Shown here in pieces: positions 9,461 through 18,151 of a stretch of 64,000 nt of DNA. The translations under genes were made by a program, and so were the position numbers. The stretch spans positions 1 through 64,000 of the forward strand of contig JAERSO010000022.1 in assembly GCA_016845585.1 (NCBI GenBank), read 5' to 3'. The notes below the pieces were generated by a model that was given only the letters and a program-made list of their open reading frames with translations, ran no database searches and was not told the origin of the DNA. How positions within the stretch are numbered: position 1 is the stretch's first letter; the number at the start of each line of letters is the position of its first letter. This stretch comes from Acidimicrobiaceae bacterium. Its GTDB lineage: Bacteria > Actinomycetota > Acidimicrobiia > Acidimicrobiales > Aldehydirespiratoraceae.

Positions 9461-11038
9461 TCAGCGCTCCACGATCTTGAGACGGACATTGAAGAAGTTG
9501 ACGACCACACTGATCGTCAACGAACACGCGAGGTAGAAAAGCATCCAGATGATGAAGACCTCGAGGCTTCGCCCGGTCTGGTTGAAGATCGTCTGGCCCA
9601 CCTGGACGACGTCGGTGTAGCCCACGGCGATCGCGAGCGACGTGTTCTTGGTGAGGTTCAGATACTGGTTGCCGAGCGGCGGCAGGCTGACCCGGAACGC
9701 CTGCGGCAGAACGACGCGCCGAAGCATGGTCGAGCGCCGAAGGCCGATGGCCTGGGCGGCCTCGGTCTGGCCCTTGGGCACGGCCAGGATGCCGCCGCGG
9801 ACAATCTCCGCGATGAACGCCGCCGTGTAGAGGACGACCCCGAAGAAGACCGCGGCGAAACCCTGTGTGAGGTTCAGGCCCGACGACCCCATGTTGGCGA
9901 AGTTCCCGAGCTTCTCGATGTCGGGCATGCTCACGTTGATCGGGGGATGGTCGAGGACGCTGCCCCTGCCGTCACCGAACTTGTTCGCCAGAACGTCGAA
10001 GAGGTCGCGGCTGGACTGGATCAGCCAACTGGACAGACCAGGCCACAACACGAGGAACACGAAACCGGCGGCGGCGGCGATGACGCCGGCGAAGATGACG
10101 CGGAACCAGTCGTCGTCGGTCAGCTTCGCTGCGCCACCGGGTGTTCGACGGGCGTCGAAGAAGCGCTTGATCCACCAGGCCGCGATCGAGACCGAGACGA
10201 TGGAGAGGAGGACCTGGACGAGTACCTCCGGCGTCCCGTCGATCAGATCGCGGATCGGGGCGAAGATCGCGTCGCCGACCCAGCCGAAGATCGGGTGGGT
10301 GAACCAGCCGACGACAGCGAATGCGAGCAGAACGCCGAAGGCGCTCAGGACGGGGTAGGTCACCTGGCCGGTCTCGTCCTGCACCTCGTGGCGCTTCTTC
10401 GAAACCCAGCGGGCGGCCGCGAGGCCGATCGCCACGATGATCATCCACTGGTAGAAGCCATCGTCGATGTGGATCCGCGGGATCGATATGCCCTTGTTGG
10501 AGATGTGGAGCACCCCGTTGATCGGCCCCTGGGTGACGTCGCCGGTGATCGGGTCGAGGTCCCCGCCGAACCCGGGAAAGACGGTGGCGATCGTGACGAA
10601 GAACAAGATGATGTGGACGAGCAGCGGGATGTTCCGCATGTACTCGATGAATGCGCTGGCGAGCTTCGCCACCAAGAAGTTGCTCGACAGTCGACCGATC
10701 CCGATCAGCGTGCCCAGGATCGAGGCCAGGATGATGCCGGCGACCGACATCCGGATCGTGTTGACCATGCCGACCCAGAGCGCCCGGCCGCTGGTGGCGG
10801 GATCGGTGTCGATTCCTTCGCCCAACGCGATGTCGGGGTCGACATCGAGGAAGTTGAAGCCGGTCTGGATGGACTTGGCCTGGAGGTTGTCGCCCGCCTC
10901 ACGGGCCAAGAAGATGACCGCGAAGAGAACCGCCGCAAGGGCGGCAACCTGCATCAGCCATTTGACGACGGTCGCATCCCGATAGAACGGCGGCTTGGCG
11001 GTCGCCGCGGCATGAAGCGATGGTTGCGTGTCGGTCAC
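9461..11038 (-). CDS. aapQ: Amino-acid ABC transporter permease (AapQ/BztB type)
   Basis: A 525-residue permease with an N-terminal membrane segment (about 27-46), a periplasmic stretch typical of AapQ (QAKSIQTGFNFL), the start of the permease domain (NTIRMSVAGIILAS), a long insertion with further hydrophobic segments (about 200-370), and the C-terminal EAA motif (AAQAIGLRRSTMLRRVVLPQ). The split permease domain with an internal insertion is a feature of AapQ and BztB. The next gene starts one base after its stop. It follows the binding protein gene across a 166-base gap that contains a strong hairpin. Confidence 0.9.
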   Translation of the reverse strand: MTDTQPSLHAAATAKPPFYRDATVVKWLMQVAALAAVLFAVIFLAREAGDNLQAKSIQTGFNFLDVDPDIALGEGIDTDPATSGRALWVGMVNTIRMSVAGIILASILGTLIGIGRLSSNFLVAKLASAFIEYMRNIPLLVHIILFFVTIATVFPGFGGDLDPITGDVTQGPINGVLHISNKGISIPRIHIDDGFYQWMIIVAIGLAAARWVSKKRHEVQDETGQVTYPVLSAFGVLLAFAVVGWFTHPIFGWVGDAIFAPIRDLIDGTPEVLVQVLLSIVSVSIAAWWIKRFFDARRTPGGAAKLTDDDWFRVIFAGVIAAAAGFVFLVLWPGLSSWLIQSSRDLFDVLANKFGDGRGSVLDHPPINVSMPDIEKLGNFANMGSSGLNLTQGFAAVFFGVVLYTAAFIAEIVRGGILAVPKGQTEAAQAIGLRRSTMLRRVVLPQAFRVSLPPLGNQYLNLTKNTSLAIAVGYTDVVQVGQTIFNQTGRSLEVFIIWMLFYLACSLTISVVVNFFNVRLKIVER

Positions 11039-11152
11039 CGAGTAGTCCCCCCAGACGACTCTGCTCTTGCGATTCGAGGGCAGTCGGCTCGCGCCTGCCC
11101 GAGTACAACTCGGCGGTCAGCCGTCACGGGGTCGACGAACCGGAGAGATGCA

Positions 11153-11181
11153 CCCCGGGTCGGGCCAGGCCCGACCCGGGG
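11153..11181 (-). terminator. Hairpin between the binding-protein gene and the permease genes
   Basis: Perfect arms 11153-11166 and 11168-11181 (CCCCGGGTCGGGCC and its complement). It lies in the 166-base gap downstream of aapJ and upstream of aapQ on the minus strand. No T-run follows, which fits a 3'-protecting or attenuating hairpin that lets the binding protein be made in excess over the permeases, a common arrangement in ABC operons (inference). Confidence 0.6.
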
Positions 11182-11204
11182 ACTACATCAATTGGTTTGT
11201 GTGA

Positions 11205-12311
11205 TCAGCGGGCGGGCGGCGGGTACATCAGACCGCCGTTGGTCCACAGATCGTTGACGGAGCCGGGAAGTGTCAGGCCCAGCGCGGCGAGGTGCCGGTC
11301 CCACAGGTCGGAGTAGCTACCGACCTGCTTGATCACCTGGTAGAAGGCATCGGGAGCCAGGCCCATGGCCGACTGGACTTCGCCCTCGCCGCCGAGCAGA
11401 CGGCCGAGCTCACCCTCAGAGCCGACGAAGTCGTCGACGTTGCCCTGGTTCACGCCGTACTCGTCAGCGATGAGCATGGCGTAGACGGTCCAGTTGACCG
11501 CGTCGGCGAAGCGCGACTGGTTCTGACCGTAGGTCGGGCCGAGCGGCTCCTTCGAGATCGGCTGACCCGGGAAGATCACCCATTCCTGATCGGCCGGCTG
11601 CTGTTCAGCCTTGCGACCGACGAGGCCCGAACCGTCCGTGGTGATGACGTCGCATGCACCCTCGATGAAGTTCTGGCTGACGATGTCGAAGTCCTCGAAC
11701 GTGTTGAGCGTGATGGTGATGCCCAGCTGTTCGGCGGCCTCGGCGATGTTCTTCTCGGTGGTGGTACCGGCGTTCGTGCACACCACGGCGCCGTCGATGT
11801 CGGCCACGGTGCTACCGGACGAGAAACCGTCGCCCACACGGGCCATCAGCTGCTGACCGTCGTAGTAGGTGGTGGGACCGAAGTCCATGCCGACGTCGGA
11901 GTCACGGCTCTGCGTGAACGTCGTGTTGCGGTGAAGCAGGTCGACCTGACCCGTCTGAACTGCGGTGAAACGCTCAGCGGCGGTGAGGCCGTGCATGTCG
12001 AGGGCGTTGGCGTCGCCGAGGATGGCGGCGGCGGTTGCGCGACAGAAGTCGGCATCGAAGCCCTGGTAGATGCCGTCGGAGTCCTGCACGGCGAAGCCGA
12101 TCGAAACCGTGGAGACACCACAGTTCAGCGAGCCGCGGTCCTGGATCTCGTCGAGCAGGTCGGTTTCACCCTGCGTCGCGTCGACCGTGTCCTCGGCGTC
12201 GCCGGTGTCACCGGCGTCGTCGCTGCTGCTGTCGTCGTCACCGCAGGCGGTGGCGACGAGCGTGAACCCAAGCAGCACTGCGAGCAGCTTGAGTAGGAGA
12301 TGATTACGCAT
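11205..12311 (-). CDS. aapJ: Amino-acid ABC transporter substrate-binding lipoprotein (AapJ family)
   Basis: A 368-residue secreted binding protein. A lipoprotein signal ends at Cys23 (TLVATAC), followed by an Asp/Ser-rich linker and then the periplasmic-binding fold (GSLNCGVSTVSIGFAVQD, GFDADFCRATAAAILGD). It captures polar amino acids outside the membrane for the AapQ/M channel. The ATG at 12311 has a GGAGGA ribosome site; the upstream in-frame codons are unlike a signal peptide. It is the first gene of the operon, placed just after the mpa terminator. Confidence 0.92.
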   Translation of the reverse strand: MRNHLLLKLLAVLLGFTLVATACGDDDSSSDDAGDTGDAEDTVDATQGETDLLDEIQDRGSLNCGVSTVSIGFAVQDSDGIYQGFDADFCRATAAAILGDANALDMHGLTAAERFTAVQTGQVDLLHRNTTFTQSRDSDVGMDFGPTTYYDGQQLMARVGDGFSSGSTVADIDGAVVCTNAGTTTEKNIAEAAEQLGITITLNTFEDFDIVSQNFIEGACDVITTDGSGLVGRKAEQQPADQEWVIFPGQPISKEPLGPTYGQNQSRFADAVNWTVYAMLIADEYGVNQGNVDDFVGSEGELGRLLGGEGEVQSAMGLAPDAFYQVIKQVGSYSDLWDRHLAALGLTLPGSVNDLWTNGGLMYPPPAR

Positions 12312-12414
12312 TTGGATTTTTCCTCCAGTAGAGCCCGATGCGCTTCCTCCAGACGGAACGCACGAGCGGACCGCGACACTACACACGCGACCTCCTGTAC
12401 TCCAGTGTTCGGCG

Positions 12415-12440
12415 AAAAAGTCTCAGCCCGTGGCTAAGAC
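12415..12440 (-). terminator. Intrinsic terminator of mpa
   Basis: On the minus strand a 9-bp stem (GTCTTAGCC / GGCTGAGAC, with one T-G wobble) closes the loop ACG and is followed directly by TTTTT. It lies 11 bases past the mpa stop codon, so mpa is transcribed apart from the transporter operon that follows. Confidence 0.8.
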
Positions 12441-12450
12441 GGAGGGCCGC

Positions 12451-14190
12451 CTAGAGGTACTGGCCGGTGGCGACGGAGTCGATCGACTTGCCGCCCTTGG
12501 CATCGTCATCGGAGGTGATGAGGGTGCGGACGTACACGATCCTCTCGCCCTTCTTACCCGAGATCTTCGCCCAGTCATCCGGGTTGGTCGTGTTGGGGAG
12601 ATCCTCGTGCTCCTTGAACTCCTGGCGGATGGAGGCCAGTAGATCTTCGGTGCGGATGCCCCGGGTGCCCTCGGCGATCTCCCGCTTGATGGCGAGCTTC
12701 TTCGCACGGCGCACGACGTTCTCGATCATGGCGCCCGACGAGAAGTCCTTGAAGTACATGACCTCTTTGTCGCCGTTCTGGTACGTGACCTCGAGGAAGC
12801 GGTTGGCGTCGTCATCGCGGTACATCTCGCGGACCGTGTCCTCGATCATGAACTGGACGGCCTTGTCGACGTCTCCCCCGCCGATGCCCTCGACCATCTC
12901 CGGATCGATCGGCACGGCCGACGTGAGGTAGCGGCCGAAAATGGACGAAGCCGCTTCGACGTCGGGACGCTCGATCTTGATTTTCACGTCGAGTCGGCCA
13001 GGACGCAGGATGGCCGGATCGATGAGGTCCTCCCGGTTCGATGCGCCGATCACGATGACGTTGCGAAGTGTCTCGACGCCGTCGATCTCCGCGAGCAGCT
13101 GCGGCACGATCGTGGACTCGATGTCGGAGGAGATGCCCGACCCGCGCGTGCGGAAGAGCGACTCCATCTCATCGAAGAAGACGATGACGGGCCAACCCTC
13201 TTCGCTCTTCTCGCGCGCTCGCTGGAACACGAGGCGGATCTGGCGCTCGGTCTCACCGACGTACTTGTTGAGCAGTTCCGGACCCTTGATGTTGAGGAAG
13301 AAGCTGCGAGCCTCGCGGTCACCGGAGACTTCCGCGACCTTCTTGGCCAGGCTGTTCGCCACCGCCTTCGCGATCAGCGTCTTGCCGCAACCGGGAGGAC
13401 CGTAGAGAAGGATGCCCTTGGGCGCCGGGAGGTCGTACTCCGCGAACAGCGATTGGTGGACGAACGGGAGCTCGACCGCGTCGGTGATCTGTTCGATCTG
13501 GTAGTCGAGGCCGCCGACGTCGTTGTAGCTGACGTCGGGTACCTCTTCGAGCACGAGGTCCTCCACCTCGGGTCGAGGAAGGCGCTCGAGTACGACGCCG
13601 GCCCGCGGATCGATGAGAAGGGTGTCGCCACTTCGCAATGGTTGGCTCAGAACGGCTTCGCCCAGATCGACCACTCGTTCCTCGTCGGCTCGGCCGACGA
13701 TCATGGCGCGATCGCCCTCGGGCAGGATCTCCTTGAGAGTGGCGATCTCGCCGGTGCGATCCGGGTTGCGGGCCAACACCACGTTGAACGACTCGTTGAG
13801 CACGACCTCCTGGCCGCGCTCGAGCGAGCCGGCGAGATCCGGTTGTACTGCCACCCGCATCTTGCGGCCGCCGGCGTGGACATCGACGGTGCCGTCGTCG
13901 TTCGCGCCGACCACGGTGCCGTAGCCCGAAGGCGGCTGGGTGAGCTTGTCGACCTCGTCCCGCAATGTCGCGATGTGCTCGCGCGCTTCGCGAAGGGTGT
14001 AGGTGAGCTTCTCGTTCTGCGACACCGCCTGGGCGAGCTGGCCCTTCGTCTCGAGGAGTCGTTCCTCGAGGGTGCGGACGCGTTTGGGTGAATCCTGGAG
14101 CCGTCGGCGCAGCGCGGAGACCTCGTCTTCGAGTTCGGCCGCCACCATGCGGAGACGATTGATCTCGTCGGTTGCGCTCTGGTCGTCCAT
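12451..14190 (-). CDS. mpa: Proteasome-activating AAA ATPase Mpa/ARC
   Basis: A 579-residue unfoldase that recognises Pup and feeds pupylated proteins into the 20S core. In order: N-terminal coiled coil (about 8-85), tandem OB-fold inter-domain (about 90-210), and AAA domain with Walker A GPPGCGKT (264-271) and Walker [10 protein letters not shown]. The C-terminus is QYL, the HbYX-like docking tail with a penultimate Tyr. The ATG at 14190 is preceded by GGAGG; a TATGGT box about 40 bases upstream could be the -10. In most actinobacteria dop follows mpa directly, but here an amino-acid transporter lies between them. Confidence 0.95.
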   Translation of the reverse strand: MDDQSATDEINRLRMVAAELEDEVSALRRRLQDSPKRVRTLEERLLETKGQLAQAVSQNEKLTYTLREAREHIATLRDEVDKLTQPPSGYGTVVGANDDGTVDVHAGGRKMRVAVQPDLAGSLERGQEVVLNESFNVVLARNPDRTGEIATLKEILPEGDRAMIVGRADEERVVDLGEAVLSQPLRSGDTLLIDPRAGVVLERLPRPEVEDLVLEEVPDVSYNDVGGLDYQIEQITDAVELPFVHQSLFAEYDLPAPKGILLYGPPGCGKTLIAKAVANSLAKKVAEVSGDREARSFFLNIKGPELLNKYVGETERQIRLVFQRAREKSEEGWPVIVFFDEMESLFRTRGSGISSDIESTIVPQLLAEIDGVETLRNVIVIGASNREDLIDPAILRPGRLDVKIKIERPDVEAASSIFGRYLTSAVPIDPEMVEGIGGGDVDKAVQFMIEDTVREMYRDDDANRFLEVTYQNGDKEVMYFKDFSSGAMIENVVRRAKKLAIKREIAEGTRGIRTEDLLASIRQEFKEHEDLPNTTNPDDWAKISGKKGERIVYVRTLITSDDDAKGGKSIDSVATGQYL

Positions 14191-14379
14191 GGAGGACCTC
14201 CCGATCTCGGCTGCCGCGACACCATAGACCCGACAGCACTTCTCCAGTCGGACGGATTCGGCGATTCGATAGGGCATCCACGCTCCGTGGCCGTTGATAC
14301 CCATGTCCTTCATTTCGGCGGTTACACTGCCGATCGAATCCAGGAGCCCATGAGGGCATCCCCCGAGCAAGGAAACGAC

Positions 14380-14613
14380 ATGAAGGTTTGGATCGATCAG
14401 GATCTCTGCACCGGTGACGGCCTCTGTGAAGAAATCGCCCCCGACGTCTTCACCCTGCTCGACGATGGCTTGGCCTACGTCAAGGAAGGCGACAAGATCT
14501 TCTCGGATCCCGGCGGCCCCGAGGGCCTCGCCGTGATCCCCGCCGGGCAGGAAGAGGCGACCATCGAGTCAGCCGAAGAGTGCCCCGGCGAGTGCATCTT
14601 CATCGAAGTCTGA
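14380..14613 (+). CDS. Small [3Fe-4S]/[4Fe-4S] ferredoxin
   Basis: A 77-residue ferredoxin with the single-cluster pattern C10-x2-D13-x2-C16 and C68-P, plus Cys72. Asp13 takes the place of the usual second cysteine, a pattern known from ferredoxins with [3Fe-4S] or Asp-ligated [4Fe-4S] clusters. It is highly acidic. The ATG at 14380 follows AAGGAAA; a longer frame from 14287 overlaps the mpa promoter region and is rejected. It is divergent from mpa; from memory a ferredoxin gene near mpa is common in actinobacteria. Its redox partner (for example a P450) is unknown. Confidence 0.9.
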   Translation: MKVWIDQDLCTGDGLCEEIAPDVFTLLDDGLAYVKEGDKIFSDPGGPEGLAVIPAGQEEATIESAEECPGECIFIEV

Positions 14614-14634
14614 CACTCACCAACAGAATCTGAT

Positions 14635-14663
14635 CGAAGGGAGGGCGTCGCGCCCTCCCTTCG
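14635..14663. terminator. Bidirectional terminator between ferredoxin and O-methyltransferase
   Basis: A perfect 13-bp stem (14635-14647 with 14651-14663, core GAAGGGAGGGCG) with the 3-base loop TCG lies between two convergent genes. It is symmetric and could act on both transcripts, although T-runs are weak. Confidence 0.7.
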
Positions 14664-14696
14664 TCGCGTGCGGCCTCCGGTGGCGGGAGGGCGCGC

Positions 14697-15725
14697 TCAG
14701 GCCGGCTTCGTGCCGACGGTCCTCGTCAGCGTTCCTCTGATGAACTCGACGTTGTGCACATCGGCGAAGCCGGCGGACTCGAAGTAGCCGATGCATTCGG
14801 TACTGGTGTGGGCCCGCCCCCCGCTGCCGTAGAGCACTTCGGCCATGCCCCACATCGCAGCGTCCACGGGCCCGACGCCATCAGCATTCAAGGTCTCGCC
14901 CACCAGGTGCATCTCGCCCCCTGGTTCGAGTGCATCGAACGTCTTCTGGACGACGAGTTGGATCCGCTCGGCGTCGTAGATCGGGAGGTTGGATGCCATC
15001 ACGGCTACGTCACAACCCGTCGGGAGCGGATCGGCGATGAAGTCTCCCCCGACGGTGTCGACCAAATCACTGACGCCGTTCTGCTCGAGATACTCCTGCG
15101 TCACCACGGTGACCGGCGGCAGGTCGAGGACTGTCGCCCGGAGTCCTTCGAACGTCTTCACCGCGTTGATCGAGTATGCGCCGGAGCCACCGCCGAGGTC
15201 GAGGAGGTGTCGTCGACCGGTGAGGTCGACGTGGCGACAGAAACGCCGCCCCGCACCCATTCCGATGCTGTAGGTCGCGGCGTGATAGCGGCGAGCCCGC
15301 TCGACCGTCATGTCGGAGTAGATCCCGAGGGTGGCGGGGGGCTCGAGATCCCGCAGCGACTCAGTGAGGTCGAACCAGTCACCGGTTTCGCGCCTCGTGA
15401 ACGTCATCCATGCCCCCGCGTAGCGATCGCTCGTGCTGACGAGGTACTTCTCGCAGTCAGCGGCATTTCGGACGCGCGATGGGCCATTGCCGGAAGTGTC
15501 ATCGGGTTCGAGCAGCCCGAGAGCCAGGCACACCACGACCAGCCGTTCAGCGTTGAGCATCGTGATACTCATCGCGTCGGCGAGTGCGTCGATGTCGGTC
15601 GCACCCTGGGAGACGTGGCTGAAGAGATCGAGGTCGATGGCGGCGTAGAAGACGGCCGTCTCCGTGTAGCCCCGCGCCAGATGTTGCAGTCGGGTCGTGT
15701 CCACTCGTGTCGGGGTGTCAGTCAT
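14697..15725 (-). CDS. SAM-dependent O-methyltransferase (plant-type/AcsOMT family)
   Basis: A 342-residue protein with an N-terminal dimerisation helix-turn-helix region (about 12-90) and a C-terminal Rossmann methyltransferase domain with the SAM motif LLDLGGGSGAYS (about 170-181) and the acidic binding residues near ATVLDLPPV. This architecture is that of class II small-molecule O-methyltransferases. The substrate cannot be read from the sequence. It is divergent from the diiron oxygenase cassette (184 bases between starts), so the two may be functionally linked, but that is only positional. No strong Shine-Dalgarno is present. Confidence 0.8.
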   Translation of the reverse strand: MTDTPTRVDTTRLQHLARGYTETAVFYAAIDLDLFSHVSQGATDIDALADAMSITMLNAERLVVVCLALGLLEPDDTSGNGPSRVRNAADCEKYLVSTSDRYAGAWMTFTRRETGDWFDLTESLRDLEPPATLGIYSDMTVERARRYHAATYSIGMGAGRRFCRHVDLTGRRHLLDLGGGSGAYSINAVKTFEGLRATVLDLPPVTVVTQEYLEQNGVSDLVDTVGGDFIADPLPTGCDVAVMASNLPIYDAERIQLVVQKTFDALEPGGEMHLVGETLNADGVGPVDAAMWGMAEVLYGSGGRAHTSTECIGYFESAGFADVHNVEFIRGTLTRTVGTKPA

Positions 15726-15909
15726 GCGGTGAGTGTCGCAGTGATCGGATCGGTCGGCCAGCGCCGATGCCTCGTGTTCGGATTGCCGAACGATGCCGTG
15801 GGACCTTCGGCCCTGGCCCTACTTACGGTGTATGTTCAGAGTCGAGCCAAGAATGTGAGACGACTGCATCACTGACACCAAGAACAACTGAACCCAAGAG
15901 GAGCCGCCC

Positions 15910-17022
15910 ATGCCCATCTCTGCCGAGGTACTCGAGAAGTATCCGAACCTGCCAGAGCACAATCCCATGGGCGTCGAGCTCGATTGGGCGTGGCTGGCCG
16001 GGCACAAGAGCGAATGGGGCGTCAACCCGAAGCCGAGCCCCCGCGGTCTGACGATGATGGACATCGCCGTGGGCTCCTACGGTGAGGTCCCCGATCATCC
16101 CCGCCATCGGGCCATGGCCGCTCGTGGTGCGGACATCGCCGAGGACACCCCGGACATGGGGTACATCCTGAACAACAAGAGCGACGTGTGGGCCTCGAAC
16201 GTGAGCGAACTGTACGAGGAGGCGGTCGCCCGACAGTGGTCCGCCACCCGCGACATCCCGTGGAACCAACTCGAAGAGATCTCGCCTGACCTCGAGCACG
16301 CCATGTGTCAGTTGTGCACGACGCTCTCCGAGATCGAGATGATCGCCTCTGACCTCCCCGCCAAGTGGATGTGGCGCATGAACCACGAGTTCCTCGAGGC
16401 GAAGATGTTCCTCTGCACCCAGATCATGGACGAGGCCCGTCACTCGGAGGTCTTCCGCAAGCGGGCGCTGGCCAACGGTGGCGGGCTCCTCAAATCGCGA
16501 GCGCTGACCGAGACGCTGCTCCGGTCGATCATCGAAGCCAAGACCTACACCCAGGCAACCGCACTCCTGCACCTCCTGGGCGAGGGTTTCATCCTCGACC
16601 TGTTCCGGCAGGGCGAGGCGATCGCTCCGACCGAGGTCGAGAAGCGGATCTTCCGCATGACCATGCAGGACGAAGCCCGCCACGTCGCCTACGGCACGAT
16701 GCACATCCGTCACGCAGTCGACAATGATCCGGACGTGGCCGAGGAGATTCACGAGGCCCTGGACCATGGTGAGTTCGCACTGGTGCAGCTGGGATCCGCC
16801 CCGGACATGTCGACCGCACTGGCCATGCTCCTCGCCGGCGGGGCCGACAAGATCGAAGAGGTCGGTTTCCCGCTCCAGCGACAACTCTCGATCAACCAGT
16901 TCACCTCGTACCTCGCGAGATGTGAGCGAGCGGGGGTCAGCCGACTCGATCGGACCACGTTGCCGCTCGCGGAGATGGGCATCGACATCGAGCAGCTTCG
17001 AAAGGGTGTGGCGCAGTCATGA
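15910..17022 (+). CDS. Ferritin-like diiron oxygenase
   Basis: A 370-residue helical protein with two copies of DEARH, at 174-178 and 254-258. Together with Glu141 or Glu143 (SEIEM) and Glu225 (LLGEGF) these give the E, ExxH, E, ExxH ligand set of a ferritin-like carboxylate-bridged diiron centre. Such proteins include N-oxygenases (AurF), R2-like oxidases and fatty-acid desaturases; I cannot place it in a named subfamily. A GAGGAG ribosome site precedes the ATG. It heads a four-gene cassette with ATGA coupling to the next gene, and the cassette also encodes a ferredoxin that could supply electrons. Confidence 0.82.
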   Translation: MPISAEVLEKYPNLPEHNPMGVELDWAWLAGHKSEWGVNPKPSPRGLTMMDIAVGSYGEVPDHPRHRAMAARGADIAEDTPDMGYILNNKSDVWASNVSELYEEAVARQWSATRDIPWNQLEEISPDLEHAMCQLCTTLSEIEMIASDLPAKWMWRMNHEFLEAKMFLCTQIMDEARHSEVFRKRALANGGGLLKSRALTETLLRSIIEAKTYTQATALLHLLGEGFILDLFRQGEAIAPTEVEKRIFRMTMQDEARHVAYGTMHIRHAVDNDPDVAEEIHEALDHGEFALVQLGSAPDMSTALAMLLAGGADKIEEVGFPLQRQLSINQFTSYLARCERAGVSRLDRTTLPLAEMGIDIEQLRKGVAQS

Positions 17023-17486
17023 GAATCGACTCGATCCAATTCTGGGATGTGCTCGCCTCGCGCATGAACGACGATCCCAATCGCTACGAGCTCCTCGGGG
17101 ATCTCGATCTCGAACTCGCGGTCGTCATGGTGTCCGATGAGGGCGCCTTTCGTATCCAGCTCGGCTTCCACGGCATCCGTTGCGAGACCGTTGCCGAGAT
17201 CGAGGAAGGAGCGGAGCAGGCGGCGGAATGCTGGCTGCAGGGCCCCCTCGACCACTGGCAGGCGATGTTCAGCGACATCGCCACCAACGGCCAGGCAACG
17301 GGGCCGTGGACGCTCAACACCCTCACCATCATGGGAGACATGATCCAGCTCAAGGCCGGTGACCCCATGGGATGGGACAAGTTCCACCGTTTCAATCAAA
17401 CACTGCAGGACTTCGTCGATGCGGCATCGGTTGTCCTCGCGCCAGACGATTCCGAGAACAGAGAGGTCTCCAATGTCGGTTCCTGA
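17019..17486 (+). CDS. SCP2-like small-ligand-binding protein (tentative)
   Basis: A 155-residue soluble protein whose ATG overlaps the diiron oxygenase stop (ATGA). The pattern of an alpha/beta fold with a central GPLDHWQAMF segment and a late GPWTLNTLTIMGD strand resembles SCP2 sterol-carrier domains, but the match is by eye and weak. Its last 14 bases overlap the next gene in another frame. Tight coupling suggests it acts with the oxygenase, perhaps by presenting a hydrophobic substrate. It could equally be an uncharacterised subunit. Confidence 0.6.
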   Translation: MRIDSIQFWDVLASRMNDDPNRYELLGDLDLELAVVMVSDEGAFRIQLGFHGIRCETVAEIEEGAEQAAECWLQGPLDHWQAMFSDIATNGQATGPWTLNTLTIMGDMIQLKAGDPMGWDKFHRFNQTLQDFVDAASVVLAPDDSENREVSNVGS

Positions 17487-17685
17487 TTGTCCGAACTGTG
17501 GCGAACCCGTCACCAAGATCCTCGACCTGGCCTACGGCTACTGGGAATGGGACGACGCGGCCGAGAAGTACGAACATCGCACCTGCTCGTCGCGAGTGGA
17601 TGTGGCGCCATGGGTTCACCATGGGTGCATGGGCGAACTCCGCGAGATGCATCCCCAGGATTCCCATACGGCGGTTCCCGGATGA
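17473..17685 (+). CDS. Small zinc-ribbon protein of the diiron cassette
   Basis: A 70-residue protein with C6-x2-C9 (DCPNCGEP) and later Cys38 and Cys52 (HRTC, HHGC), a plausible single zinc or iron site, and several aromatic residues (YGYWEW). The ATG at 17473 gives this compact protein; a longer in-frame extension lies wholly inside the preceding gene. It overlaps the upstream gene by 14 bases and the downstream ferredoxin by four (ATGA), so all four cassette genes appear translationally coupled. Function unknown. Confidence 0.7.
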   Translation: MSVPDCPNCGEPVTKILDLAYGYWEWDDAAEKYEHRTCSSRVDVAPWVHHGCMGELREMHPQDSHTAVPG

Positions 17686-18101
17686 CGATGAAGGTCCTGG
17701 ACGATGTCTGCATCGGCTGTGGCGCTTGTGACTACTCATGTCCCAACGGCGCGCTGTACAAGACGGACTCGTTCCTCGGCCTCTTCGCCATCGACCCCTA
17801 CCGCTGCGACTCGTGCGGTGACTGCCTGCCGAAATGCCCGGTGGTGGCCATCGTGCCCGACCCGGAGTGGGTGGTCTGCCACGGGCGTGGTTGTCCGCTG
17901 AGTTCGACCCGCCTGGGCATGGTGGAGTGCAACATCTTCAGCGATCAGTGCGACGGGTGCGGCGGGCCGTTGTGGCGCGACAGCAGCGAGGAGTGGGGCT
18001 GTCCGCGCTGCGACGGGCAACGCAAGGTCGGTTGCCCGAAGCTGAACATGTTCGACCGGGTCCCGGTCCCCGATCCGATGGTGGGCGCGGACTGGACGTG
18101 A
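17682..18101 (+). CDS. 2x[4Fe-4S] ferredoxin with a C-terminal zinc-ribbon-like extension
   Basis: A 139-residue protein. Residues 10-52 hold two complete CxxCxxCxxxC sets (C10, C13, C16, C20 and C42, C45, C48, C52), each followed by Pro, the pattern of bacterial 8Fe ferredoxins. The extension carries further cysteines at 66, 71, 83, 90, 93, 107, 110 and 118; CDGCGG and WGCPRCDG resemble the two knuckles of a zinc ribbon or short rubredoxin-like site. As the last coupled gene of the cassette it most likely passes electrons to the diiron oxygenase (inference). Confidence 0.85.
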   Translation: MTMKVLDDVCIGCGACDYSCPNGALYKTDSFLGLFAIDPYRCDSCGDCLPKCPVVAIVPDPEWVVCHGRGCPLSSTRLGMVECNIFSDQCDGCGGPLWRDSSEEWGCPRCDGQRKVGCPKLNMFDRVPVPDPMVGADWT

Positions 18102-18114
18102 CGCTCGCGCGAGC

Positions 18115-18144
18115 CTGACCCCGGCCGCCCCCGTTGGGTAGTGT
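18115..18144 (+). promoter_or_regulatory. Leaderless promoter of the PPOX-family gene
   Basis: CTGACC (18115-18120) and TAGTGT (18139-18144) are 18 bases apart, and the -10 ends 7 bases before the ATG at 18152. This selects that ATG over an in-frame candidate six codons upstream, which would fall inside the promoter. Confidence 0.5.
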
Positions 18145-18151
18145 CGTGCCG

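Noticed and set aside
9293-11257. A 654-codon plus-strand frame
   Set aside because: It lies antisense to the aapM/aapQ genes, whose membrane and EAA motifs are clear; the antisense product is Asp/Glu/His-rich low-complexity sequence typical of GC-rich mirror frames.
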